DNA from: Deltaproteobacteria bacterium
GTDB lineage: Bacteria; Myxococcota_A; UBA9160; PR03
Assembly: GCA_018262315.1 (NCBI GenBank)
Contig: JAGSPS010000232.1
Coordinates: forward strand, 1-5,400
Direction: 5' to 3'
DNA length: 5,400 bases
The notes under the pieces were generated by a model. The model was not told where the DNA came from, ran no database searches, and saw only the letters and a list, made by a program, of their open reading frames with translations. Of the stretch, positions 1 through 5,118 are shown piece after piece (position 1 is the stretch's first letter; each line of letters starts with the position of its first letter). The position numbers and the translations under genes are program-made.

Positions 1-62
1 GCAGATTGTCTGCGGGGCGCCGGCGTTCGCCTCGAACGCAGGTCACTCCCGGTTTCGGCCAT
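1..62 (-). CDS. Possible start of an unidentified protein, cut by the left edge
   Basis: An ATG at 62-60 opens a minus-strand frame that stays open to base 1, giving about 20 residues beginning MAETGSDLRSRRTPAPRQS. A purine-rich GAGGAG lies just upstream at 69-64, but only one base separates it from the ATG, which is too close for a normal Shine-Dalgarno. The polar, arginine-rich N-terminal tail resembles what often precedes the helix-turn-helix of TetR-type regulators. That is only an impression from composition, since no domain is visible. It lies 165 bases downstream of the BtuF-like gene on the same strand. It could equally be a chance frame in GC-rich DNA. Confidence 0.3.
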   Translation of the reverse strand, partial: MAETGSDLRSRRTPAPRRQS

Positions 63-227
63 TCTCCTCGGCAGGACGGGCGGATTACTCGAGTGCTTTC
101 TCGCTCATGACCGTGCAGCTCGCGTGCACCCGCGCCGGTTGCCGGAGGCCCGGAGGCACCTTGCCAAGCCGGGGTCACTTCTCAATTGGGGGGCGGGAAT
201 CGGTCGGGGGGCGACCCGCGAGGTTCC
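63..227. other. Intergenic spacer after the BtuF-like gene
   Basis: No gene is supported here. The minus strand can form a GGTCG/CGACC stem near 205-217, just after the BtuF-like stop, but no T tract follows, so it is not called a terminator. Around 135-172 there are repeated GGAGGC/CCGG strings that could fold, without matching any RNA family I recognise. A minus-strand frame at 108-85 would encode only seven residues. Confidence 0.4.
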
Positions 228-1013
228 TCAGCTCGGTTGGAGCAGCGAGCGGAGGGCAGCCACGGCGGGTCGAATGCGCGGACCGTACCACGACACCCAG
301 GTGCCGTCGATGCAATGGATGCGACCGGAACGGCTGGCCGGGAGATCGAGGTGGGCCAGCTCCCGGGCATCGCGCGGGCTGAAGGCGTAGGGCTCGTCGG
401 GCAGCAGGATCACTTCGGGTGCCGCGGCGACGACCTCGTCGAGCGCGACGATCGGGTAGCGGCGGTTGCCCCGGCCGGCAAACACGTTCGCGCCACCGCA
501 CAGCTTCAGCATCGAGTGGATGTAGGTGTCGCCGCCGACCGCCATCCACGGGTCACGCCAGATCGGGCAGAAGACCCGCACGGGAGTGGCGGGGCGAGCA
601 GCTTCGGCTGCCGCGACGGCGGCTTCGACCGGCTCGACGACTTCCGCGATCGCCGCGGGCGTCGCGCCGAGCCCGGCGAGGTCGCGCAGCAGCGTTGCGC
701 CCTCGCGCACCGTGCGCGGGTAGGTCACCCAGACAGCGATCCCCGCGGCGCGCAGCTGCTCGACCACGCGGCGGGTGTTCTCCTCGTGGTTCGCGATCAC
801 GAGGTCGGGCGCGAGCGCAAGGATTGCCGCGACGTTCGCGTCCTTGGTGCCGCCGACCTTGGGGAGCGTCGCGACCGCATCGGCCGGGTACACGCACCAG
901 TCGGTCACCCCGACGACCCGGTCGCCGAGCCCGAGCGCGAAGAGCGACTCGGTGAGACTCGGTACCAGCGAGACGATCCGTTCCGGGGGCCGCGCAAGCT
1001 CGGGGGGCCTCAT
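228..1013 (-). CDS. BtuF-like helical-backbone metal-receptor protein, no signal peptide
   Basis: The 261-residue product fits the TroA/BtuF-type substrate-binding fold of ABC importers for cobalamin, haem or iron chelates. Family marks are the first strand RIVSLVPSLTES (12-23), VGVTDWC (34-40), KVGGTKDANVAAILALAPDL (52-71), the IANHEEN stretch (73-79), and GGDTYIHSMLKLCGGANVFA (160-179). Length matches a mature BtuF (about 245-265 residues). The ATG at 1013 is chosen because the first strand begins 11 residues later. There is no hydrophobic segment or lipobox in front, so the protein looks cytosolic, unlike classical BtuF. I see no Shine-Dalgarno before the ATG, and the repeat element ends 8 bases away. 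No permease or ATPase of an importer is in view. The gene follows the ArsA pair on the same strand after 161 bases. Ligand is unknown: cobalamin is a family-level guess, and the protein could be a stand-alone binding or regulatory protein. Confidence 0.85.
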   Translation of the reverse strand: MRPPELARPPERIVSLVPSLTESLFALGLGDRVVGVTDWCVYPADAVATLPKVGGTKDANVAAILALAPDLVIANHEENTRRVVEQLRAAGIAVWVTYPRTVREGATLLRDLAGLGATPAAIAEVVEPVEAAVAAAEAARPATPVRVFCPIWRDPWMAVGGDTYIHSMLKLCGGANVFAGRGNRRYPIVALDEVVAAAPEVILLPDEPYAFSPRDARELAHLDLPASRSGRIHCIDGTWVSWYGPRIRPAVAALRSLLQPS

Positions 1014-1021
1014 CGAGTGAA

Positions 1022-1155
1022 GTGTGTCCCCCAACTCCCCACCCCGTCCACCTCGGGGACGGTCCTCGAAGTGACCCGGCTGTGGACTCGAGGGACACAC
1101 CTGCCCGAGGTCTGTCCCTCGAATCTCCAGCCCGTCCACGGCGAGGACCGTCCCC
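1022..1155. repeat. REP-like repeat element: two diverged direct copies plus nested inverted repeats
   Basis: Two copies of a roughly 45-base unit lie at 1023-1067 and 1111-1155, exactly 88 bases apart and about three-quarters identical; both contain CCCGTCCAC (1043-1051, 1131-1139). Nested palindromic pairs run through them. GGGGACGGTCCTC (1055-1067) is the perfect reverse complement of GAGGACCGTCCCC (1143-1155). GTGTGTCCC (1022-1030) matches GGGACACAC (1092-1100). TCGAGGGACA (1088-1097) pairs with TGTCCCTCGA (1113-1122), and inside it ACCT (1099-1102) pairs with AGGT (1108-1111), giving a 10+4 bp hairpin with a 5-base loop. On the minus strand the element begins AAAGGGGACGGTCC, reminiscent of REP sequences mobilised by RAYT (TnpA-REP) proteins. 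It fills nearly all the space between the second ATPase stop and the BtuF-like start. The structure is seen directly; the REP assignment is inference. Confidence 0.75.
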
Positions 1156-1177
1156 TTTCTCCTCACCTTTCTCCTCA
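1154..1177. repeat. Perfect 12-bp tandem duplication over the arsA2 stop codon
   Basis: CCTTTCTCCTCA occurs twice in direct succession (1154-1165 and 1166-1177). On the minus strand this reads TGAGGAGAAAGG twice, the first TGA being the stop codon of the downstream ArsA-like gene. The second copy runs straight into the GGGGACGG start of the repeat element. It could be replication slippage, part of the element boundary, or a duplicated insertion site. The GGAGAAAGG strings are also purine-rich but no start codon follows at a useful distance. Confidence 0.7.
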
Positions 1178-2335
1178 TCGGGCGAAGCGGACTTGGAGGA
1201 GGGCGTTGCGGAGGGTGGCGCTGGTGAGGCGGCGGCCGACCAGGGACGCCGGGAGGGCGATGACGCGGCGGGCGTCGCGGATGCGGAGGTGGAGGTCTTC
1301 GCCGTGGACGGTGACCTCGACTTCTTCTTTCGAGACGTTGGGGAGGTCGATCTCGAGCAGCGTCGCGGCGCCGAGGCGACGCCAGCGCAGCGGGCGGCCG
1401 CGGTGCAGGATCGCCGCGGGATCGCGCTCGCCGTAGACCTCGCGCGAGATCGCGCGAAGCGCATCGACGCCGATCGGCTCGGCGGCGCGCAGCTGCGCGC
1501 GCAGCAGCGGCACGCCGAAGCTGGCTTCGAGCGATTGCATCTCCTCGTGCTCGCGCGCGACCCACTTCGCGAAGAAGCCGTCGCGCGCGACTTCGGGCAG
1601 CAGGCGATTCACCAGCACCGCGTCCGTCGCGACGCCGTACAGGCACAGATACGCGAACGAGCGACGCGTCTCCTCCACCACCACGCGCGCCGCGTTGGTG
1701 ACGAGCCGCGCACTGGTGCGATCGCCGTCGAGCAGGATCTGGCGGACGTCGTCGACGTCGCGCACCAGGCGCTCGAAGGCGCCGAACACCTCGTCGCCTG
1801 GCACGAGGCCACGCATCCCGATCGCGCCGAGGATCGGTCGCAGCGCGCGCGCGGCCCGGCGTTCGAGATCGAAGAGGCCGCCCATGAAGACGGCGAGCGC
1901 GTCGGGAAAGCGCAACATGCGCAGCGTCGAACCGGTGGGCGCGCAGTCGACGACGCATACGTCGAATTCGCCGAGCGCCTCGACCTCGCGGATCGCGCGC
2001 AGCGCGACGAGTTCCTCGAGCCCCGGGAAGACGAGCACCTCTTCCGCGAGCAGCTCGTCGGCGCCTTCGCGCAGCAGTTGTCGCAACCAGTTCTGGATCG
2101 CCGACCACGAGCGATCGAGTTCGTCGAGCACCGCGACTTCCTGCGCGACGACATTCGGCGCCACTTCCACCGGCCGCGCGCCGACCGGCCGGCCGAGCGC
2201 GTCGCCGACGCTGTGGGCGGGGTCCGTCGAGAGCAGGAACACGCGATGGCCGTGTTCCGCGGCGCCGATCGCCGTCGCGGCGGCGAGCGTCGTCTTGCCC
2301 ACCCCTCCCTTGCCGGTGAGCAGCACGACGCGCAT
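1175..2335 (-). CDS. Get3/ArsA-family ATPase with C-terminal Hsp20-like domain (second of pair)
   Basis: A 386-residue cytosolic P-loop ATPase of the Get3/ArsA branch of SIMIBI NTPases, which work as dimers. Visible motifs are the deviant Walker A GKGGVGKTT (8-16, signature lysine K9), switch I STDPAHS (36-42), and switch II/Walker B VVDCAPTGSTLR (128-139). Residues about 314-386 form an ArsA-type Hsp20-like beta domain with EIDLPNVSKEEVEV and a RRVIALP strand. The ATG at 2335 places the P-loop at the very N-terminus as usual. It overlaps the stop of the upstream paralogue by one base (TGATG), so translational coupling is likely. No CxxC pair or arsenite-binding cysteine set is seen; the only paired cysteines flank the switch II strand (C127, C131). 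Arsenite efflux is therefore doubtful. A role in protein targeting or as a chaperone-like ATPase, together with the partner, is inferred. The family call is secure, the substrate is not. Confidence 0.93.
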   Translation of the reverse strand: MRVVLLTGKGGVGKTTLAAATAIGAAEHGHRVFLLSTDPAHSVGDALGRPVGARPVEVAPNVVAQEVAVLDELDRSWSAIQNWLRQLLREGADELLAEEVLVFPGLEELVALRAIREVEALGEFDVCVVDCAPTGSTLRMLRFPDALAVFMGGLFDLERRAARALRPILGAIGMRGLVPGDEVFGAFERLVRDVDDVRQILLDGDRTSARLVTNAARVVVEETRRSFAYLCLYGVATDAVLVNRLLPEVARDGFFAKWVAREHEEMQSLEASFGVPLLRAQLRAAEPIGVDALRAISREVYGERDPAAILHRGRPLRWRRLGAATLLEIDLPNVSKEEVEVTVHGEDLHLRIRDARRVIALPASLVGRRLTSATLRNALLQVRFAR

Positions 2336-3531
2336 CAGCGCGCCCCGTCCGCGGCCGCGGCCAGCCGCACGATCAGCAACCCGGCTTCGAGCTTCGCGCC
2401 CACCAGCGAGAGCTGCGCGAGCTTGCGCGGCAGCGGAATCGCGCGCCGCCGCGTGCCGGTGCGCACGATCAGCGAGTCGTCGAGTTTTGCGACGTCCAGC
2501 GCATCGCTGCGCGCATGCGGCAGCGGCAGCTCGACGCGGTAGCCGCGCGCGTCGCGCGTGAAGCGCAGTCGCGGTGCGTCGCACAGGCGCGCCGCCGGAT
2601 CGGCGCCCGCGAAGATCCGCGCACCGTGCGCGGCGAGCGCGGCTGCGCCGACCACCTCGTCTGATGCGAGCGGCGCGCGCAGCACCGGGAGCGGCGCGAA
2701 GAGTTCGCCTACCTCGGCGAGTCGCTCTTCCTGCCAATGGCCCCAGCCCTCGAAGAATGCCTCCGCCGCGGCTTCGGGCGGGAACAGCCGGTTCATCACG
2801 ACGGCGTCGCAGGGCAGCTCGAAGAGCGCGAGATCGGTGTGCGCGCGCAGCGCCTCGTCGATCACCATGCGCTCGGGTGTCACGACGATGCGTATGCTGG
2901 TCGTTTCGGAGAGCAGGATCTCGCGCAGCGCGGCGAGGCGCTTGTAGAGCAGCCGGTCGATGTCGCGAAACACTTCCGGACCGGGTAGCGGCATCGGCAC
3001 CACCGCGCGCGCCACCGGTGACACGACCGCCGCGACGGCGCGCTGCACGCGCAGCAGCAGCCGCAGCGTGCGACTCGCGATCTCGGGCAGCGTCACCAGC
3101 CGCAGCGTCGAGCCAGTCGGCGCGCAGTCGACGACGCAGAAGTCGTAGTCGCCCGAACGCGCGGCCGCTTCGACGGCGAGCAGCGCCGCCACTTCCTCGG
3201 CGCCCGGCAGCAGCGCCAGCTCGTCGGCGATCACGTCCTCGATGCCCTGATGCCGGAACAGCGAGACCAGGTAGTCGCGGATCGCGCCCCAGTGCGGCTC
3301 GAGCGTCGCGCGCGCATCCACCTCGAGGGCCGCGAGCTGCGGCGTCACGCACTGCGGCGCCCCCTCGTCGTCGCTGGCAAGCCGCAGGCCGAGCACGTCG
3401 CCGAGGCTGTGCGCCGGGTCGGCCGAGAGCACCAGCGTGCGATGCCCGAGCGCCGCGGCGTGCGCGGCGCTGGCCGCAGCCGTCGTCGTCTTTCCGACGC
3501 CGCCCTTGCCCGTGTAGAAGACCAGCCGCAC
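2335..3531 (-). CDS. Get3/ArsA-family ATPase with C-terminal Hsp20-like domain (first of pair)
   Basis: A 398-residue paralogue of the following gene with the same plan: Walker A GKGGVGKTT (8-16), switch I SADPAHS (36-42), switch II VVDCAPTGSTLR (133-144), and an Hsp20-like C-terminal domain from about residue 318 (RVELPLP, then RRRAIPLP and a closing LLIVRL strand). The start is GTG at 3531. An in-frame TAG stands four codons upstream, the P-loop begins at residue 8, and AGGTGAT lies 11 bases before it, so no other start fits. Both copies keep all nucleotide-binding motifs, so neither looks like a dead half. Two adjacent complete ATPase genes correspond to the two fused halves A1 and A2 of plasmid ArsA, and a heterodimer is the natural expectation. 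Scattered cysteines (C61, C132, C136 and two later ones) form no CxxC. No ArsR, ArsB or ArsD gene is nearby. The target of the complex cannot be read from the sequence. Confidence 0.93.
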   Translation of the reverse strand: MRLVFYTGKGGVGKTTTAAASAAHAAALGHRTLVLSADPAHSLGDVLGLRLASDDEGAPQCVTPQLAALEVDARATLEPHWGAIRDYLVSLFRHQGIEDVIADELALLPGAEEVAALLAVEAAARSGDYDFCVVDCAPTGSTLRLVTLPEIASRTLRLLLRVQRAVAAVVSPVARAVVPMPLPGPEVFRDIDRLLYKRLAALREILLSETTSIRIVVTPERMVIDEALRAHTDLALFELPCDAVVMNRLFPPEAAAEAFFEGWGHWQEERLAEVGELFAPLPVLRAPLASDEVVGAAALAAHGARIFAGADPAARLCDAPRLRFTRDARGYRVELPLPHARSDALDVAKLDDSLIVRTGTRRRAIPLPRKLAQLSLVGAKLEAGLLIVRLAAAADGAR

Positions 3532-3542
3532 GAGCGCAGGCT

Positions 3543-3549
3543 ATCACCT
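3543..3549 (-). promoter_or_regulatory. Shine-Dalgarno AGGTGAT deciding the GTG start of the first ArsA-like gene
   Basis: The minus strand carries AGGTGAT, a full match to the 16S 3' end, 11 bases before GTG 3531-3529. The spacing is slightly long, but it is the only such match near the start and supports the unusual GTG codon. Confidence 0.65.
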
Positions 3550-3586
3550 GCCGCGCGCGGCGAGGTAAGCCAACTCGAGCGAAGCG

Positions 3587-3823
3587 CTAAGCCGCGGCTT
3601 GTTGCTCCGCTGCCATCGCAATCGCGCGCGCGACCGGCCCGCGCGGGCTGCCCAGCGGGCCTTCGGTCCACTGATTCTGGCAGCGCCGACACTCATGGAG
3701 CAACCAGAGTCCGCGTTCGAAGACCTCGTCGATCGCGACGTCGGAGCCGCCGCATACGCCACACGGTTCGGGGGAGATCGCGCGCGCCATGCGGCGCTGA
3801 GCGGTCGATTGGGATCGATCCAT
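3587..3823 (-). CDS. Small zinc-ribbon protein (78 residues), function unknown
   Basis: The product has two CxxC knuckles, C21-G-V-C24 and C45-R-R-C48, separated by 20 residues, with CGVCGG and ECRRCQNQW around them: a compact zinc ribbon, probably binding one zinc. A basic, serine-rich N-terminus (1-16) and an alanine-rich tail (64-78) flank it. There is no signal peptide or membrane segment. The ATG at 3823 is preceded by GGAGGT with an ideal 8-base spacer. A second ATG at codon 12 lacks such a site. The gene ends 55 bases before the first ArsA-like gene on the same strand, so the two may be co-transcribed. Small zinc ribbons of this type often bind nucleic acid or act as protein-protein modules, but no family name can be given. 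A link to the ATPase pair is suggested by position only. The double CxxC and strong ribosome site make it a real gene rather than a chance frame. Confidence 0.78.
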   Translation of the reverse strand: MDRSQSTAQRRMARAISPEPCGVCGGSDVAIDEVFERGLWLLHECRRCQNQWTEGPLGSPRGPVARAIAMAAEQQAAA

Positions 3824-3831
3824 CGCTTCGA

Positions 3832-3837
3832 ACCTCC
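3832..3837 (-). promoter_or_regulatory. Shine-Dalgarno GGAGGT of the zinc-ribbon gene
   Basis: The minus strand reads GGAGGT followed by 8 bases and then ATG 3823-3821. This near-perfect ribosome binding site fixes the start and is the strongest one in the window. Confidence 0.8.
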
Positions 3838-3845
3838 GTCCTCTT

Positions 3846-3862
3846 CGTTGCCATGGGCAACG
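3846..3862. repeat. 17-base perfect inverted repeat upstream of the zinc-ribbon gene
   Basis: CGTTGCC (3846-3852) and GGCAACG (3856-3862) are perfect 7-bp arms around ATG. It lies 23 bases upstream of the zinc-ribbon start, next to the Shine-Dalgarno. It could be an operator or a 5'-leader hairpin on the minus-strand transcript. It is not followed by a T tract, so it is not a terminator. Confidence 0.55.
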
Positions 3863-3927
3863 GGGGTTGCGAGCCGGGCACCGAACCGATGGATGGCGCC
3901 GGCTCGAAGAAGAGGAAACCACGGGCG

Positions 3928-3956
3928 CGTGACAGCTTCGGTCACGTCGCGCGACG
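3928..3956. repeat. Two adjoining palindromes in the divergent region
   Basis: CGTGAC (3928-3933) and GTCACG (3941-3946) form 6-bp arms around a 7-base spacer. The perfect 12-base palindrome CGTCGCGCGACG (3945-3956) adjoins and overlaps this pair by two bases. The first has the size and spacing of a dimeric regulator site. The CG-rich 12-mer could arise by composition alone. Their place between two divergent genes makes an operator plausible, without proof. Confidence 0.4.
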
Positions 3957-4133
3957 TTTTCGGGGTTCTGGGGGTGCGGCTCCAAGCCTCGGAGGGCTGT
4001 CTTGGTGTCGGCGGAGGCCTTGCCTAGAGCAACGCGCCGTCGTAGCCGAACTCGATCCTGGCGACGCGGTATCCTGGCTTCGAAAGAGCGGCTTCTTGTC
4101 GTAGGCTTCCTCTCAACGCGCCCACCCAAAGCA

Positions 4134-4138
4134 GGGAG
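4134..4138 (+). promoter_or_regulatory. Likely Shine-Dalgarno GGGAG for mlaA
   Basis: GGGAG stands 10 bases before GTG 4149 and 13 before GTG 4152. It is the reason for preferring 4149 over the in-frame GTG at 4191, which has no purine-rich site but would give a shorter signal peptide. Confidence 0.45.
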
Positions 4139-4148
4139 CGACGACACC

Positions 4149-4985
4149 GTGGTGAATCGAGGCGCGCAGCGGTCGGACCCGGGCACCTGGGTGAGGTGGC
4201 TCGTCCTGGGAGGCCTCGGTCTCTGTTTCGCCGGCGGCCTCGCGGGCTGCGCGCGGACACCCGAGTCACAGCAGATTCACGACTCGTGGGAGCCGGTGAA
4301 CCGCCCCGTCTTCGGCATCAATCGCAGCGTCGACGATCACGCGCTCGGCCCGCTCGCGCGGGGTTGGAAGAAGATCACGCCCCGCGTGATGCGCGACGGC
4401 ATCTCGAACGCCTACCGGAACCTCACGTTCCCCCAGCGTTTCCTCAGCACTCTCGGACAAGCGGAAGGCGAGAAGGCGGGGACGGAGCTGGCGCGCTTCC
4501 TGGTGAACAGCACGGTGGGTCTCGGCGGCATCTTCGATCCCGCGAGCAAGCTGGGGCTCGAACGGTACGACGAGACGCTCGGCAAGATGTTTGCGCGCTG
4601 GGGCATCCCGCCCGGCCCCTACATGGTCGTTCCGCTACTCGGCCCCTCGACCCCGCGCGATACAGTGGGCGGCGTGATCGGCGTCGCCTTGAACCCGCTG
4701 CTGTGGTTTGGCGTCGGCGTACCCGGACTGGGTGTGCTCTTCGCCGTCAATGGTCGCGCCCAGGCCGATGAGCAGATCGAAACCGCCAAGCGCGCCGCCC
4801 TCGACTACTACGTCTTCGCGCGCGACGCCTACGTGCAGAGCGACGGCGAGGGCAACTGGTGGGACAACTCGCCAATCGGCGCGGAGCCGTCGGATGAACT
4901 CTACGAGGTCACGACCGAAACCGACCTCGAAGTGAAGGTCGATCCGGAGCCTGCTTCTTCGGACGCCATCGACGCGACGCAGTAG
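4149..4985 (+). CDS. mlaA: MlaA (VacJ) family outer-membrane lipoprotein
   Basis: MlaA sits in the outer membrane and, with porins and MlaC in Gram-negatives, removes phospholipids from the outer leaflet for return to the inner membrane. With GTG 4149 the product has 278 residues (E. coli MlaA is about 250). A hydrophobic run WLVLGGLGLCFAGG leads to the lipobox LAGC with the lipidated cysteine at residue 34. The next residue is Ala, as expected for outer-membrane sorting. The family core follows: DSWEPVNRPVFGINR (45-59), then the segments with SNAYRNLTFPQRFLSTLGQ, ARFLVNSTVGLGGIFDPASK, and YDETLGKMFARWGIPPGPYM ending in VPLLGPSTPRD. A hydrophobic LNPLLWFGVG stretch and an acidic tail complete it. 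The frame is open back to ATG 4002, but that start would put over 80 residues before the cysteine. Starting at GTG 4191 would give a textbook 20-residue signal and 264 residues. No mlaBCDEF genes are in the window, so it looks like a stand-alone mlaA. Confidence 0.93.
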   Translation: MVNRGAQRSDPGTWVRWLVLGGLGLCFAGGLAGCARTPESQQIHDSWEPVNRPVFGINRSVDDHALGPLARGWKKITPRVMRDGISNAYRNLTFPQRFLSTLGQAEGEKAGTELARFLVNSTVGLGGIFDPASKLGLERYDETLGKMFARWGIPPGPYMVVPLLGPSTPRDTVGGVIGVALNPLLWFGVGVPGLGVLFAVNGRAQADEQIETAKRAALDYYVFARDAYVQSDGEGNWWDNSPIGAEPSDELYEVTTETDLEVKVDPEPASSDAIDATQ

Positions 4986-5118
4986 CACGCCATTCCCCAA
5001 ACCAGCGGCAGGGGATCAGTGACGTGTCGATGCCGCCGAATGCGAAGTCGTTGCTCATCGCGAGCGGCGTCAGCTCCATCACGCGTCGCGGGTCGGTCAC
5101 GACCACCCTGCGGTTCAT
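4909..5118 (-). pseudogene. Internally deleted beta-ketoacyl-ACP synthase remnant
   Basis: The frame begins MNRRVVVT, the standard first strand of a FabF/KAS-type ketosynthase. After a few residues it reads PLAMSNDFAFGGIDTSLI, which matches the family's C-terminal SNSFGFGGxNxSL segment. The roughly 350 residues expected between, with the active-site cysteine and both histidines, are missing, and the join is in frame. The product (69 residues) cannot be an active ketosynthase. The ATG overlaps the stop of the reductase gene as ATGA, the layout of an intact fabG-ketosynthase pair. The native end was probably near 4985. The present frame reads on to 4909, overlapping the 3' end of mlaA in the opposite direction by 77 bases with no terminator between them. 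Alternatives are an assembly error collapsing the gene, or a short protein that chance has made to look like both ends. Confidence 0.65.

Larger units (their letters stand above)
3824..4148. promoter_or_regulatory. Divergent intergenic region between the zinc-ribbon gene and mlaA
   Basis: This 325-base stretch must carry the promoters of the minus-strand zinc-ribbon/ArsA set and of the plus-strand mlaA gene. I cannot find a convincing -35/-10 pair in either direction; the sequence is GC-rich and a TATCCT at 4070-4075 has no partner at the right distance. The half nearer the zinc-ribbon gene holds three palindromes, listed separately. Frames crossing the region on both strands show no domain or biased composition beyond GC-rich shadow. 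Confidence 0.5.

Noticed and set aside
63..227. Cobalamin riboswitch linked to the BtuF-like gene
   Set aside because: The conserved B12-box strings are not present here or in the 1014-1174 gap, and this stretch is downstream of the gene rather than in its leader.
1088..1122. Rho-independent terminator for the ATPase pair
   Set aside because: The hairpin is strong but no T tract follows on either strand, and it is part of the repeat element; a role in RNA stability remains possible.
186..1436. Long plus-strand open frame, 416 codons, over the BtuF-like gene
   Set aside because: It is antisense to a protein with clear family motifs, is rich in Arg/Gly/Asp/Val as expected for GC-rich shadow frames, crosses the repeat element and shows no domain.
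1014..2108. In-frame 5' extension of the BtuF-like gene through the repeat element
   Set aside because: The frame happens to be open, but it reads repeat sequence and another gene out of frame, with no signal peptide or domain in it.
1022..2542. Plus-strand open frame of 506 codons opposite the second ATPase
   Set aside because: It is antisense to a P-loop ATPase with all motifs; its composition (Arg, Ala, Glu, Asp runs) is a by-product of codon bias on the other strand.
2336..3547. In-frame 5' extension of the second ATPase to a GTG at 3547, giving a 790-residue protein
   Set aside because: The extension reads the first ATPase gene out of frame as Arg/Ala-rich nonsense; the P-loop directly after ATG 2335 and the TGATG overlap mark the true start.
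3544..3945. Minus-strand open frame of 133 codons across the zinc-ribbon gene
   Set aside because: It shadows the zinc-ribbon gene in another frame; the ribbon frame has paired CxxC motifs and a near-perfect ribosome site, this one has neither.
4986..5020. Terminator after mlaA (TCCCC/GGGGA pair at 4994-4998 and 5011-5015)
   Set aside because: The stem is only 5 bp with a 12-base loop and no T tract.
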